Assembly: GCF_007845675.1 (NCBI RefSeq)
Contig: NZ_VOBR01000005.1
Location: 124,001 to 188,000 of the forward strand
Direction of reading: 5' to 3'
Origin: Lentzea tibetensis
GTDB lineage: Bacteria > Actinomycetota > Actinomycetes > Mycobacteriales > Pseudonocardiaceae
DNA: 64,000 nucleotides
Shown: positions 26,661 through 35,599 of the stretch, piece by piece
How positions within the stretch are numbered: the first letter of the stretch is position 1
Layout: each line of letters starts with the position of its first letter
Notes under the pieces: generated by a model
What the model was told of the DNA's origin: nothing
Database searches by the model: none
The model's input: the letters and a program-made list of their open reading frames with translations, nothing else
Translations under genes and position numbers: made by a program

Positions 26661-26993
26661 TCAGCCCCTGGGGGCGTACATGATCACGGCGACACCGAGC
26701 AAGCAGATGCCCGCGCCGGCGTAGTCCCAGCGATCGGGCCGGAAGCCGTCCAGCACCACACCCCAGGCCAGGGAGCCGGCCACGAAGACTCCGCCGTACG
26801 CGGCCAGAATCCGGCCGAAGTTCGGATCCGGCTGGAACGTCGCGACGAACCCGTACGCGCCCAGCGCCAGCACACCCGCCGCGATCCACAACAGACCTCG
26901 GTGTTCCCGCAACCCTTGCCACACCAGCCAAGCGCCGCCGATCTCCGCCACCGCAGCCAGCACGAACAAGGACACCGAGCGCAGAACCGTCAT
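26661..26993 (-). CDS. YnfA/UPF0060 small membrane protein
   Basis: A 110-residue protein with four hydrophobic helices ([47 protein letters not shown]-like [15 protein letters not shown], and [16 protein letters not shown]). It matches the UPF0060/YnfA family, which is related to small multidrug resistance exporters. [15 protein letters not shown] and [13 protein letters not shown] are characteristic. Start ATG 26993 is chosen over an upstream ATG at 27017 because it begins the first helix. It lies just beyond the ars cluster, but nothing ties it to arsenic. Confidence 0.88.
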   Translation of the reverse strand: MTVLRSVSLFVLAAVAEIGGAWLVWQGLREHRGLLWIAAGVLALGAYGFVATFQPDPNFGRILAAYGGVFVAGSLAWGVVLDGFRPDRWDYAGAGICLLGVAVIMYAPRG

Positions 26994-27129
26994 GATCCGG
27001 CAGTGTGACAGCCACAACTGTCACCGGCGCACCGATGCCTCCGTCGGTGCCGAACCACCAAGCACGTGCCAACCGCGGCGACGACCTCGACCGCCGACAC
27101 GAGTTCCCGAGCTCAGCGGGACGCTCGAG

Positions 27130-27462
27130 TCACGTGCGCGGCGGTACTTCCAGCTCGCCCAGCGCTGACCAGCCGTCCTGGTCCACCGGGGTGCTCACGA
27201 TCCGCGGCGTCTCCGCCAGGTACTGGGGCAGCTCGGCTTGCGCGGCCTTGAAGTGTTGCGACTGCACGTGCGCACCGCCCGCGTCGCCGTCGCGGAACGC
27301 CTCGACGAGCACGTACTCGGTGGCGTCGTCGAGGCTGCGCGACCAGTCGAACCACAGGCAGCCGGGTTCGGCTCGGGTGGCTTCGGTGAACGGCCGGGAG
27401 ATGTCCGGCCAGCGTTCCGCGTACTCGGGCAGTACGCGGAACTTGGCGGTGATGAAGATCAT
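27130..27462 (-). CDS. ABM-domain monooxygenase-like protein
   Basis: A 110-residue protein of the dimeric alpha/beta-barrel (antibiotic biosynthesis monooxygenase, YgiN-like) family: MIFITAKFRVLPEYAERWPD, EPGCLWFDWSRS, EYVLVEAFRDGDAGGAHVQS and HFKAAQAELPQYL. Such proteins act on quinones, reactive aldehydes or small aromatics, often without a cofactor. The start follows a GGAGG site. It is divergent from the dienelactone hydrolase, and each has a copy of the same operator in front, so both probably answer to the TetR regulator downstream. Confidence 0.88.
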   Translation of the reverse strand: MIFITAKFRVLPEYAERWPDISRPFTEATRAEPGCLWFDWSRSLDDATEYVLVEAFRDGDAGGAHVQSQHFKAAQAELPQYLAETPRIVSTPVDQDGWSALGELEVPPRT

Positions 27463-27525
27463 GACGGCCTCCTTCGCGTGATCTCTCCGAGCGTAGCGCG
27501 GGGCACCGATCCAGCCCATCCAAGC

Positions 27526-27593
27526 GGAAACGATCGGTTGCGTTATGCGACTTCGGTGGCTACCGTCGCGATCAAGCGCTACCGATCGTTTCC
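27526..27593. promoter_or_regulatory. Paired TetR-type operators between ABM and dienelactone hydrolase genes
   Basis: GGAAACGATCGGT (27526-27538) and its exact reverse complement ACCGATCGTTTCC (27581-27593) lie 42 bases apart, each with a near-palindromic CGATCG core. One sits in the promoter of each divergent gene. The TetR gene at 28342 is the likely binder. Confidence 0.65.
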
Positions 27594-27612
27594 GTTTGAG
27601 CGGGAGACACCA

Positions 27613-28335
27613 ATGGCCGACCTCGACCTGTCCGGACTCGCCGCCCAGCACGGTGGATCCCCCACTCTCCGCGGTTACTTCGCCACCCCACCAGGTGAGG
27701 GGCCCTGGCCCGGCGTGGTGCTGATCCACGAGATCTTCGGAATCGACGACGCGATGCGCCGGCACGCTGACCGGCTCGCGAGCCTCGGTTACCTGACCCT
27801 CGCCGTCGACCTCTACAGCGAGGGCGGCGCCCGCCGGTGTCTGGTGTCGACGATGCGGGCGATGCTGAAAGGCAGCGGCCGGGCGTTCACCGACATCGAG
27901 GTCGCGCGCCGGCACCTGGCCGGATCCGAGCGCTGCACCGGGAAGATCGGCGTCATCGGTTTCTGCTTGGGCGGCGGGTTCGCATTGCTGAACGCACGAG
28001 CCGGGTTCGACGCCGCGGCCGCCAACTACGGGCAGCTGCCCAAGGACCTCGACCAGGTGCTGGTGGGCGCATGTCCGATCGTCGGCACCTTCGGCCGTCG
28101 CGACCTCACGTTGCGAGGCGCCGCCGCGAAGCTGGAGACAGCGCTCACGAACGCCGGGATCCCGCACGACGTCAAGGAATACCCTGACGCGAACCACGCC
28201 TTCCTCAACGACACCGAGAACGGCCCGCGACTGCTGCGCCCGCTCGCGCGCATCGCCGGGTTCGGCCCGGAACCGGACTCGGCGGCGGACGCGTGGAAGC
28301 GCATCGACGCCTTCTTCGGCGCCCACCTGAGGTGA
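27613..28335 (+). CDS. Dienelactone hydrolase family protein
   Basis: A 240-residue alpha/beta hydrolase. The Glu loop is VLIHEIFGID, the nucleophile elbow IGVIGFCLGGGFAL carries the Cys of dienelactone hydrolases, and the acid Asp (FGRRD) and His (DANHAFLND) complete the triad. It hydrolyses a lactone or ester; in characterised relatives the substrate is dienelactone from chloroaromatic breakdown. ATG 27613 follows GGGAG. The TetR gene starts 6 bases after its stop, so the two form an operon that is probably autoregulated. Confidence 0.93.
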   Translation: MADLDLSGLAAQHGGSPTLRGYFATPPGEGPWPGVVLIHEIFGIDDAMRRHADRLASLGYLTLAVDLYSEGGARRCLVSTMRAMLKGSGRAFTDIEVARRHLAGSERCTGKIGVIGFCLGGGFALLNARAGFDAAAANYGQLPKDLDQVLVGACPIVGTFGRRDLTLRGAAAKLETALTNAGIPHDVKEYPDANHAFLNDTENGPRLLRPLARIAGFGPEPDSAADAWKRIDAFFGAHLR

Positions 28336-28341
28336 GCGGTC

Positions 28342-28950
28342 ATGCCCAGACTCAGCGACAAGACCCGCGCGGACCGTCGGCAGCACATTCTCACGAGCGC
28401 GTGGAAGTGCTTCTCCCGCAACGGCTTCCACGCAACCTCCATCGACGACGTGATCGCCGAGACCGGCATGTCCTCCAGTGCGGTCTACCGCTACTTCCGC
28501 AGCAAGGACGAGATCATCGAGGCGACGTCCGAGGAAGGGCTCGCCCGCGTGCGCGGGATGTTCGTCGCGATCCTCGACCTCGACCCGTGCCCCTCCCCAG
28601 CCGAGACGGTGGCCCTGCTGGCCGGCGAACTGGACAGGAAGGCGACCCACCCGGACTACGACATGACGCGCATCGCGCTGCAGGGCTGGGCTGAAGCGCT
28701 GCGCAACCCGCGCCTGCTCGAGCGCGCCCGCACGATCTACGCCGACACGCTCGGCCACGTCGACGAACTGGCCCGCCGCTGGCGCACCGACGGCCACCTG
28801 CCCGCGGACGCGGACACCCGCGCCGCGGCGGTGACGCTGTTCTCCCTGATGCCCGGACTGATCGTCATGCACCACCTCGTCGAAGACGTGCCCGCCGAGA
28901 CCCTCCACACCGGACTTTCCCTGCTCGGCGCCGGTTTAGCACGCGGGTGA
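28342..28950 (+). CDS. TetR-family regulator
   Basis: A 202-residue repressor with an N-terminal TetR helix-turn-helix (RRQHILTSAWKCFSRNGFHA, then TSIDDVIAETGMSSSAVYRYF) and an all-helical ligand domain. It is cotranscribed with the dienelactone hydrolase and probably controls it and the divergent ABM gene from the paired operators at 27526-27593. The inducer is unknown, possibly an aromatic or reactive carbonyl compound. Confidence 0.92.
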   Translation: MPRLSDKTRADRRQHILTSAWKCFSRNGFHATSIDDVIAETGMSSSAVYRYFRSKDEIIEATSEEGLARVRGMFVAILDLDPCPSPAETVALLAGELDRKATHPDYDMTRIALQGWAEALRNPRLLERARTIYADTLGHVDELARRWRTDGHLPADADTRAAAVTLFSLMPGLIVMHHLVEDVPAETLHTGLSLLGAGLARG

Positions 28951-29047
28951 CAGCGCAGTGTGCTTGATGTGAATTCGCCACGTGTTCCTCTGTTCAGCGT
29001 CAAAGCGGACCGATTTCCTCGAACCGCGACGAGCTGAAGGAGAAGAC

Positions 29048-29446
29048 ATGACTCGCTGGCGCTACGTCCTGCCGGTCGCATCGATTGCCGCCCTGCTCTT
29101 CGGAGGCGTTCACACGGCCACCGCAAGCCCGGTGGACACCACAATGTCCCTCGACACCGCATCGATCAGTTCAGTTGGACCGCTCGACGCTTCCGGGTGC
29201 AGCCTCAAAACGTGCATCAAGGTGACGGGAAACGCGGCCGGCTACACCACGAGCGGTAGCGGATCCGGCTTCTGCGGCCACATCCGGGTGTGGGGGCCGA
29301 GAATGGTCCACGACGGCCCGTTCGGGTGCAACCCGGCGGCTTCCGGCAGCGGCTGGGGAACCGGGACGACCTGCGCCGAGGGCTGGGAACACATGCCTGA
29401 CGGCAGCTACCAGTCCCGCGGGCGCGCCTGCAAGGACGTGCGCTGA
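29048..29446 (+). CDS. Small secreted cysteine-rich protein
   Basis: A 132-residue protein with a signal peptide (WRYVLPVASIAALLFGGVHT-ATA). The mature part is rich in Gly and Ser, with six cysteines (GCSLKTC, GFCGH, FGCNP, TTCAEG, RACKD), enough for three disulfides. The pattern, with an aromatic- and Gly-rich stretch between the cysteines, suits a small extracellular beta protein. I do not recognise a named family. A GGAG site precedes ATG 29048, and a strong terminator follows the stop, so it is monocistronic. It sits next to a SARP regulator and another secreted protein. Confidence 0.8.
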   Translation: MTRWRYVLPVASIAALLFGGVHTATASPVDTTMSLDTASISSVGPLDASGCSLKTCIKVTGNAAGYTTSGSGSGFCGHIRVWGPRMVHDGPFGCNPAASGSGWGTGTTCAEGWEHMPDGSYQSRGRACKDVR

Positions 29447-29465
29447 CCCCAGCACCTTCCGCGGC

Positions 29466-29500
29466 ACGGGCCAGCACCTGACCGAAAGGTGCTGGCCCGT
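29466..29500 (+). terminator. Terminator after the small secreted protein
   Basis: A perfect 14-bp stem, ACGGGCCAGCACCT (29466-29479) with AGGTGCTGGCCCGT (29487-29500), loop of 7, followed by a short T-rich stretch. It also separates the gene from the converging SARP gene. Confidence 0.8.
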
Positions 29501-29546
29501 CCATTTCTCCGGCAGAGAAAGAATGGCTCACCTGTCGAGAGCACGA

Positions 29547-30317
29547 TCACGCCGACCGCGTCGGGGTGGCGTCCGAGGAAAGCCCCGGGTCACCGGCGAG
29601 AATTCTGCGCTGGAGTGCCTGGAGTTCACGGCCGGGATCGACGCCGACCTCCTCGGAGAGCCGGGCAGCGGCCGTTCGATAGACCGCCAGCGCCTCGGCC
29701 TGTCGCCCGCAGCGGTACAGCGCCAGCATCAGCTGCGCCCAGAACCGCTCCCGCAACGGGTACTCCCGAGTCAGCGTGGTGAGTTGAGCGATGACGTGTC
29801 CCTCGTGGCCCAGGTGCAGCCGGGCGTCCATCCAGCTCTCCACCGCGTGCAGCCGCTCCTCCACCAGCGTGGGAACGCTGTCGCGGAGCAGCGATTCGGC
29901 GGTGAGGTCGGACAGCGGCTGACCTCGCCACAGCGCCAGGGCATGACCGAGCAGATCGGCACGCTCAGCGGGCCCGCGAGCCAGGGCCGCCCGATCGACC
30001 AGTCGGCGAAACCGGGTGAGATCGAGCTGGGTCGGGTCCAGCTCGATCAGGTATCCGCACGCGGTCGTGCGGATCAACCGCCTCGACGGGTGTTCACCAA
30101 GAGCGCGTCGCAGCCTGGAAACGCAGGTCTGCACCGCCGATCTGGAATGCGCGGGCGGGGATTGACCCCACAGGTAGTCGACGATTTCCGGCAACGTCGC
30201 TTGATGATTGGCGCGCAGCAACAACACGGTCAACAGGGTGCCCACCCGACCGACCGGAATCGGAACTGCCCGCTGACTGTCGAGGACCTGCAACGGTCCG
30301 AGTATCCGGAACTCCAT
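29547..30317 (-). CDS. SARP-type regulator (OmpR-like DNA-binding plus BTAD)
   Basis: A 256-residue Streptomyces-antibiotic-regulatory-protein type activator. The N-terminal winged helix (MEFRILGPLQVLDSQ, LPEIVDYLWGQSPPAHSRSAVQTCVSRLRRAL) is followed by a bacterial transcriptional activation domain (LDLTRFRRLVDRAA, ALWRGQPLSDL, and YRTAAARLSEEVGVDPGRELQALQRRIL). It lacks the ATPase of AfsR. The ATG at 30317 has GGGG upstream, and the gene lies 11 bases after a secreted-protein gene, so they are probably one transcript. SARPs usually activate a nearby biosynthetic operon, but none is next to this one. Confidence 0.88.
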   Translation of the reverse strand: MEFRILGPLQVLDSQRAVPIPVGRVGTLLTVLLLRANHQATLPEIVDYLWGQSPPAHSRSAVQTCVSRLRRALGEHPSRRLIRTTACGYLIELDPTQLDLTRFRRLVDRAALARGPAERADLLGHALALWRGQPLSDLTAESLLRDSVPTLVEERLHAVESWMDARLHLGHEGHVIAQLTTLTREYPLRERFWAQLMLALYRCGRQAEALAVYRTAAARLSEEVGVDPGRELQALQRRILAGDPGLSSDATPTRSA

Positions 30318-30328
30318 CCCACACCCCC

Positions 30329-30787
30329 TCACAGTTTACGCCATGCATCACAGGTGGACTCACCCTCGCCATTGCACACTCTCGCTCTGACGACCGGGAA
30401 TTCCTTGCGATTCACCGCCCAGGAGAGATGACTGAACCTGCCCATTCCAGAAGCGGTCCCCAGCAAGACCGTCTCACCATCGAAAGTGCCGTCAGGCGTG
30501 GGGATCCCGTACTGAATCCAAGCGTGAGCCGCCTTGTCGTCGTCCGCGGTGTCTTCAACGTACGAGCCGGCCCCTATGGTCAGGAAGTCCTTGTGCACAG
30601 TGACGTTGAAACGGGCCTTGGCGCCCGCGGCCGAGCTCTCGACCGACAGATTCGTCGCCTCACAAGTACGAGGATCGTATTCAGGATTGGATGGAAAGCA
30701 GATGGCGTGCGCCACCCCCGGCACACCGGCAAACGTTCCCGTCATGATCAATACGACTGACCACCGAGCAAAACTTCTGGATGCCAT
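30329..30787 (-). CDS. Secreted hypothetical protein upstream of the SARP gene
   Basis: A 152-residue protein with a signal peptide (FARWSVVLIMTGTFAGVPGVAHA). The mature part has four cysteines (ICFP, RTCEA, RVCNG, STCDAW), likely in two disulfides, and beta-rich sequence (ARFNVTVHKDFLTIG, ARVCNGEGESTC). I do not recognise the family. The ATG follows GGGGA. It is read into the SARP gene 11 bases later, an unusual coupling of an exported protein with a regulator. Together with the secreted gene at 29048 it frames the SARP gene. Confidence 0.75.
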   Translation of the reverse strand: MASRSFARWSVVLIMTGTFAGVPGVAHAICFPSNPEYDPRTCEATNLSVESSAAGAKARFNVTVHKDFLTIGAGSYVEDTADDDKAAHAWIQYGIPTPDGTFDGETVLLGTASGMGRFSHLSWAVNRKEFPVVRARVCNGEGESTCDAWRKL

Positions 30788-30851
30788 GAAATCCCCCGAG
30801 GGTGCGCTCGCGAGTTAATGTGACATCGGTCTACCAGCCCCGTTGCGGGGC

Positions 30852-33671
30852 CTACAAGCAACTCGGACGATCCCGGACAGACTCGGCTAGCAGCCCTCGG
30901 ACCTCACCGGCTTCCGGTGTGCCGACCTCGTCGAACACCTCGAGCGCCTCCTGCCAGCACAGCTGGGCCGCGTCGAGGCCTTCGGTGACGGACAGGGCTC
31001 GCCCGTGGGTGAGCAGCGTCCGGGCGAGGCCCAGCCGGTACCCGGTCCGCCGATGGATCTCGATCGCCTCGCGACCCGCTTCGGCGGCCCTGCTGTGCTC
31101 GCCACCGGCGAAGTGGATGTCGGCGAGCACCTTCAGCGCCTGTCCTTGCAGGATCCGGTGTCCGAGGTCGCGTGCCAGCACGAGCGACTCCTGCGCGTGG
31201 TCCAGTGCCGACGCGAGGTCGCCGGACGCCAGGCAGGACGCGGCGAGCTCGATGAGCGCATCGGCCTCGCCGTGCTGGTGACCGATCTGCCGGGCGGTGC
31301 GCAGCGCGCTGGAGAGCCCTTCGCGGTCTTCGCGCACCGCGGCGACCGTGATCCGAACGTCGACCCCGATTCGGGTGATGTCGCTGTCGAGGGTGAGTCC
31401 GAGGGCCTGTTCGGCGCAGTCGAGAGCCGGACCTGGCCTGCCGGCGTCCCGGTGCAACCTCGCGAGATCGTCGAGCGCGACGGCCTCGCTGACCCGAGCG
31501 TCCCCCGCGTGGTTGAGGTGCTGGGCTTGGCTGAGGCATTCGGCTGCGGACTCGAGCCGTCCGAGGTAGCGGTAGACCACGCCGAGTGTGCCCAAGGCGT
31601 TCGCGGCGCGGTGGAGCTCCCCTGCCGCGCGCCGCATCGCCACTGCCGCTTCGAGATGAGCAGCCGCTTCAGCGAGCCTGCCGAGCCGCAGACAGGTGAG
31701 CCCGAGGTTGCCGAGCGCGCGTGCTTCCTGGGGAGTGTCGCCTTGCTCTTGGTAGTAGCCGAGTTCCTGGAGATGACAGTCGGCGGCTCGGTCCAGCGCA
31801 CCTAGTTCAGCGCAAACGGACCCGAGGTTGCCCAACGCGCTGATCTCCCCGAGACGATCACCGCCCTGACGGCTGATCTCAACGGCTCGCTGGAAGTGTT
31901 CGGCCGCCGCACGATGATCGTCAACGCTCCAGTGGGCGGTGCCGAGCGACAGGTGCATGGCCGAGACGGCGCGGAGATCTTCACCGCTTTCCGCGGCTCC
32001 GAGGCCGGCCTGAGCCACCGCCAGCCAGTCCACGGCGCTTCGACGCAGCCAGTAGTAGCCGCGCAGCGCGTCGGCGAGCAGCCACGCCACCGGCCCGTGC
32101 CCACGGGCCGCAGCGCTGTGGATCACGGCGGCGAGGTTGACCCGCTCGGCGTCCAGCCACGTCAACGCCGTCGCGTCGTCCGCGAAGGTCAACGGCCGCA
32201 CATCTGGATCACGCGGAGGCGCGGGCAGCCGGAGGAAGTCCGGCCGGACGATCTCCACGGCTGCGATCGCGGTGTGCAGGTACCACCCGTGCAGCCGGCG
32301 CAACGCCGCATCGCGCACCGGTGCCTCGTCCTCGACCTGGGCGCGTTCGTTCGCATACAGCCGAAGGAGATCGTGCTGACCGCATCTCGTCTGCGCCGTC
32401 AGTTCGACGAGGTGCGCCCCGGCCAACGTCCGCAGCAGACGATCGGCTTCGGAGTCGGAAGAGCCGGTGAGCGCGGCCGCGGCCGATGCGGTCAGCTCTG
32501 GACCAGGAGCCATCCCGATCCACCGGAACAACCTCCTGGCCAACGGGTCGAGCGCGGCGTACGACAGGTCGAAGGCCGCCTTGACCGCGGTTTCCTCGTC
32601 GTCCTCGACAGCGAGCGCCGCCAGCCTGTTCCCCTCGGCCAGCTCGGACACGTAGCTCTCAACAGTCTGTTGTGGACTGTCGATGAGCTTGGCCGCGGCG
32701 ATCCGGAGCGCCAACGGGAGGTAGCCGCACAGCCGAGCGAGCTCCGCGGCGGCAGCTTCCTCGCGAAGCACCCGCTCCGGTCCCAGCACGGCGATCAGCA
32801 ATGCCGGCGCTTCTTCGGACGTGAGGACTTCCAGTGCCAGCCGGTGCGCGCCTTCACGAGCCACCAGACCGGTGAGCCGATCCCGGCTGGTCACCAAGGT
32901 CAGGCACTCCCGGCCTCCTGGCACGAGCGGCCGCACCCGTGCGACGTCCGACGCGTTGTCCAGCAGCACCAGAACGCGTTTGCCGGAGGTGACCGAGCGG
33001 TACATGCCCACCAGGGCATCGAGTTCCACCGGGATGTTCTCGTCTGACACGCCGAGCGCCCGCAGCAGCAGTGCCAACGCTTGTTCCGGCGTCATGGCTT
33101 TGTCCGGCGAATAGCCGCGCAGATTCAGATACAGCTGTCCGTCCGGAAACCTGTTGACCACCTGGTGCGCCCAGTGAAGTGCGAGCGCGGTCTTTCCCAC
33201 GCCGGCCGTGCCGGAGATGATCGTGATTCCAGGCGACGGTGAACCACTGGCGGAGCCGGCGGGTTCCAGCAGCGCGTTGAGCTCCTTCAGATCCCTCGTG
33301 CGACCGACGAACCCGGCTGCCACCGCGGGAAGTTGCCGTGGCGCGGACACCGATGGCGCTGCCTGCTCCGGAGGTGCGACGGCGCCTGCCTGCAGCCGCC
33401 GCCACACCGCCTCCCACCGGGGCGCGTCCTGGTCGGTCACGCCGCATGCCCGCACGAATCCGCGCAGGACCTCGAACGAGGGCAGGTGGTGTCGTTTGAC
33501 GTTCAGGGCGTCCGCGACGGTGCTGCGCGGAAGTCCCGAACGCCGTTCCAACTGGCGCAGCGAAGGATTGCCGGCCCAGATCTTCAGCAGGCGCAGCTGA
33601 TTGGCGAACTCCTGCACCGTGCGCACGGCCGACGGATCGGGCGCCGCCTCAGGCTGCGCGTCGTCGGCCAT
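30852..33671 (-). CDS. HTH-NB-ARC-TPR (STAND) regulator
   Basis: A 939-residue signal-transduction ATPase. Residues 20-80 form a helix-turn-helix (LRQLERRSGLPRSTVADALN). The NB-ARC module has Walker A SGTAGVGKTA (about 153-162), Walker B RVLVLLDNAS and LVTSRDR, and the GYLPLALRIAAAKL motif. A winged-helix (DLLRLYANER) and about ten TPR units (about 520-930) follow. Such proteins oligomerise after ligand binding to the TPRs. It is a close architectural relative of the one at 6267, but intact, and shows what the lost 3' end there should look like. Confidence 0.92.
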   Translation of the reverse strand: MADDAQPEAAPDPSAVRTVQEFANQLRLLKIWAGNPSLRQLERRSGLPRSTVADALNVKRHHLPSFEVLRGFVRACGVTDQDAPRWEAVWRRLQAGAVAPPEQAAPSVSAPRQLPAVAAGFVGRTRDLKELNALLEPAGSASGSPSPGITIISGTAGVGKTALALHWAHQVVNRFPDGQLYLNLRGYSPDKAMTPEQALALLLRALGVSDENIPVELDALVGMYRSVTSGKRVLVLLDNASDVARVRPLVPGGRECLTLVTSRDRLTGLVAREGAHRLALEVLTSEEAPALLIAVLGPERVLREEAAAAELARLCGYLPLALRIAAAKLIDSPQQTVESYVSELAEGNRLAALAVEDDEETAVKAAFDLSYAALDPLARRLFRWIGMAPGPELTASAAAALTGSSDSEADRLLRTLAGAHLVELTAQTRCGQHDLLRLYANERAQVEDEAPVRDAALRRLHGWYLHTAIAAVEIVRPDFLRLPAPPRDPDVRPLTFADDATALTWLDAERVNLAAVIHSAAARGHGPVAWLLADALRGYYWLRRSAVDWLAVAQAGLGAAESGEDLRAVSAMHLSLGTAHWSVDDHRAAAEHFQRAVEISRQGGDRLGEISALGNLGSVCAELGALDRAADCHLQELGYYQEQGDTPQEARALGNLGLTCLRLGRLAEAAAHLEAAVAMRRAAGELHRAANALGTLGVVYRYLGRLESAAECLSQAQHLNHAGDARVSEAVALDDLARLHRDAGRPGPALDCAEQALGLTLDSDITRIGVDVRITVAAVREDREGLSSALRTARQIGHQHGEADALIELAASCLASGDLASALDHAQESLVLARDLGHRILQGQALKVLADIHFAGGEHSRAAEAGREAIEIHRRTGYRLGLARTLLTHGRALSVTEGLDAAQLCWQEALEVFDEVGTPEAGEVRGLLAESVRDRPSCL

Positions 33672-33732
33672 CCGGCATCCTCACGTCGACGACATGGTGC
33701 AGTGCCGACAGCCTAGCCAACGAGCGACCGCG

Positions 33733-34356
33733 TCACGTCCCGTTCGAGCCCGGCCGGAGGCAGTGGGTCTCGGCGAGCGTCGTCAGCTGAGCCGCGACGT
33801 CGTGCAACGGCTGGACGCTCTGCTGGACCCGGCACAACACCAAGGCGCCTTCGAGGCTCGCCAGCATGGTCACGGCCAGACCGGGCACGACCGCACCCGG
33901 CACGGAGTACGCGTGCAAAGCGGCCGCGACCGCCGCGAGCCAGGCGTCGTAGGCGCCACGAAGCGCTGCCGTGAGCACATGGGAGGCGGGTGCCGTGTCC
34001 AGCGCCATCGTGGTGATCGGGCAGCCGTCCGTGAACTGGGACTCGGTGAGCTCCGCGGCGAAGTGCGCCACGACCGAGTCGATCCACTCTCGGAGAGTCG
34101 CGCTTTCCTGTTGTGCGGCCGTGATGAGCTCCGGGATCGTCCTCGCCGAGACCTCGACGGCGGCGACCGCGATCTCCTCCTTCCCGCCGGGGAAGAGGAA
34201 GTACACCGACCCCCGCGGCGCACCGCTGGACTCGATGATCTGCGCGAGGCCGCTGCCGTGATAACCCTGCCTGCGCAGCAGGACGCGGGCGGCCTCCACG
34301 ATCTTGTCCCTGGAGTCGGATCGTGGTCTGGGCACAGCGGGGTTCTCCGTTCGCAA
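33733..34356 (-). CDS. TetR-family regulator (LmrA/YxaF-like)
   Basis: A 207-residue repressor with N-terminal helix-turn-helix SRDKIVEAARVLLRRQGYHG and IESSGAPRGSVYFLFPGGKEE. The FPGGKEEIAVAAVE motif is typical of the LmrA/YxaF branch. The gene follows the epimerase gene by 10 bases on the same strand, so it probably represses its own operon through the inverted repeat upstream of the epimerase. Confidence 0.9.
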   Translation of the reverse strand: MRTENPAVPRPRSDSRDKIVEAARVLLRRQGYHGSGLAQIIESSGAPRGSVYFLFPGGKEEIAVAAVEVSARTIPELITAAQQESATLREWIDSVVAHFAAELTESQFTDGCPITTMALDTAPASHVLTAALRGAYDAWLAAVAAALHAYSVPGAVVPGLAVTMLASLEGALVLCRVQQSVQPLHDVAAQLTTLAETHCLRPGSNGT

Positions 34357-34366
34357 CCGCAGCCGG

Positions 34367-35347
34367 TCAGCGGCTTTCTACCACGCCGAACTCGCGGAGT
34401 CCGTCCACACGCGACTTCACCGGGACGTAGCCGAGTTCCTGCCGCGCCTTGGTGATGTCGATCGTGCACTGCTGGCTGGACAGCCACAGGGTCATGTAGT
34501 CCAGCGGCGGGGCACCGGCCAGGCGCAGACCGCGCCACAACGCCTCACCGGCACCGGTCATCGCGGTCGCCAGGCCGACGGGCACCGAGGTCGTCGGTGC
34601 GGCGACGCCCCTGGTGGCGAGCAGATCGGCGATGAAGTCGCGGAAGACCACCGGCTCGCCGTCGGTCACGAAGTACGCCTCACCCGGCCTGCCCCGGTCG
34701 GCCGCGAGCACGAGGCCTTCCACCGCGTTGTCGACGTGCGTGGCATCGGTCAGGTGGCGGCCACCGCCCAGCCAGGCGAACCGGCGCGACCGGACGGCCG
34801 CCACCAGCTCGGGGAGCACGGTGGTGTCGCCCGCTCCCCACACGAACCTCGGACGGAGGACGACTGTCTCCAGGTCCGGCCCGTTCGCGTCGCGGACGAC
34901 CGTGTCGGCCGCCGCCTTGGTGGCCGCGTAGAACGAACGCGAGTCCGGTCTGACCGGCGTGGTCTCGTCCACGTCCACCAGCGGAGAGCCCGCCATCAAC
35001 GCGGCTTCGGACCCGACGTGCACGAGCCGCCGGACACCGGCGGCCCGGCACGCCTCGACGACGTTGGAGGTGCCGTCGACGTTGTCGGCCCAGAACACCT
35101 CGCGGCTGCCGTGCCGGGTCGTGCGGGCGGCGCTGTGGAACGCCAGCTCGCATCCCGACGCCGCCGCACGCAGACCGGCCACGTCCGACAGGTCACCCCT
35201 GACCGGCTCCGCTCCGAGCGCCGACACCCGCTCCGCCGCGCGGTCACTTCTGGCGAGCGCGCGAACCCGCACTCCGTCCGCGACCAGACGTTCGATCAGC
35301 CGGCCACCGACGAAGCCCGACCCACCCGTCACCAGTGCTGTGCTCAT
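34367..35347 (-). CDS. NAD(P)-dependent epimerase/3-beta-hydroxysteroid dehydrogenase-like protein
   Basis: A 326-residue extended short-chain dehydrogenase. The cofactor motif is ALVTGGSGFVGGRLIERL (TGGxGFxG), the catalytic Tyr and Lys are in FYAATKAAAD, and the active-site Ser lies in VHVGSEAAL. It resembles the 3-beta-hydroxysteroid dehydrogenase/dihydroflavonol-reductase-like group. The substrate is unknown. It is followed by its likely TetR repressor and diverges from the AfsR-like gene. Confidence 0.9.
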   Translation of the reverse strand: MSTALVTGGSGFVGGRLIERLVADGVRVRALARSDRAAERVSALGAEPVRGDLSDVAGLRAAASGCELAFHSAARTTRHGSREVFWADNVDGTSNVVEACRAAGVRRLVHVGSEAALMAGSPLVDVDETTPVRPDSRSFYAATKAAADTVVRDANGPDLETVVLRPRFVWGAGDTTVLPELVAAVRSRRFAWLGGGRHLTDATHVDNAVEGLVLAADRGRPGEAYFVTDGEPVVFRDFIADLLATRGVAAPTTSVPVGLATAMTGAGEALWRGLRLAGAPPLDYMTLWLSSQQCTIDITKARQELGYVPVKSRVDGLREFGVVESR

Positions 35348-35359
35348 ACCATCACCTTA

Positions 35360-35387
35360 TCAGTAGACCGACCGACATAGTTACTGA
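35360..35387. promoter_or_regulatory. Candidate TetR operator
   Basis: TCAGTA (35360-35365) and TACTGA (35382-35387) are inverted repeats flanking three tandem GACC/GACA-like units, 13 bases before the epimerase start. They suit autoregulation by the TetR at 33733. The evidence is symmetry and position only. The rest of the region to 35599 shows a GGAGGA ribosome site but no gene. Confidence 0.35.
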
Positions 35388-35599
35388 AGAGAGCGGAACC
35401 AGCGCAGGTGGTGACGCGTCGGACCGGCACGCGACGAACAACCGGTTCTCGCGCGCCGGGACCATCGCGACAGTTGTGCAGAACCAACTAGCTATCACGA
35501 GTTTTCGCCGTATCTACCGTCGCGTGGCGGCGCGTCGCTACCCTGCCCCGTCAGGCGCCGATGTGTCTTCTTCTCACGATCGGAGGAACCATCAGCGGG

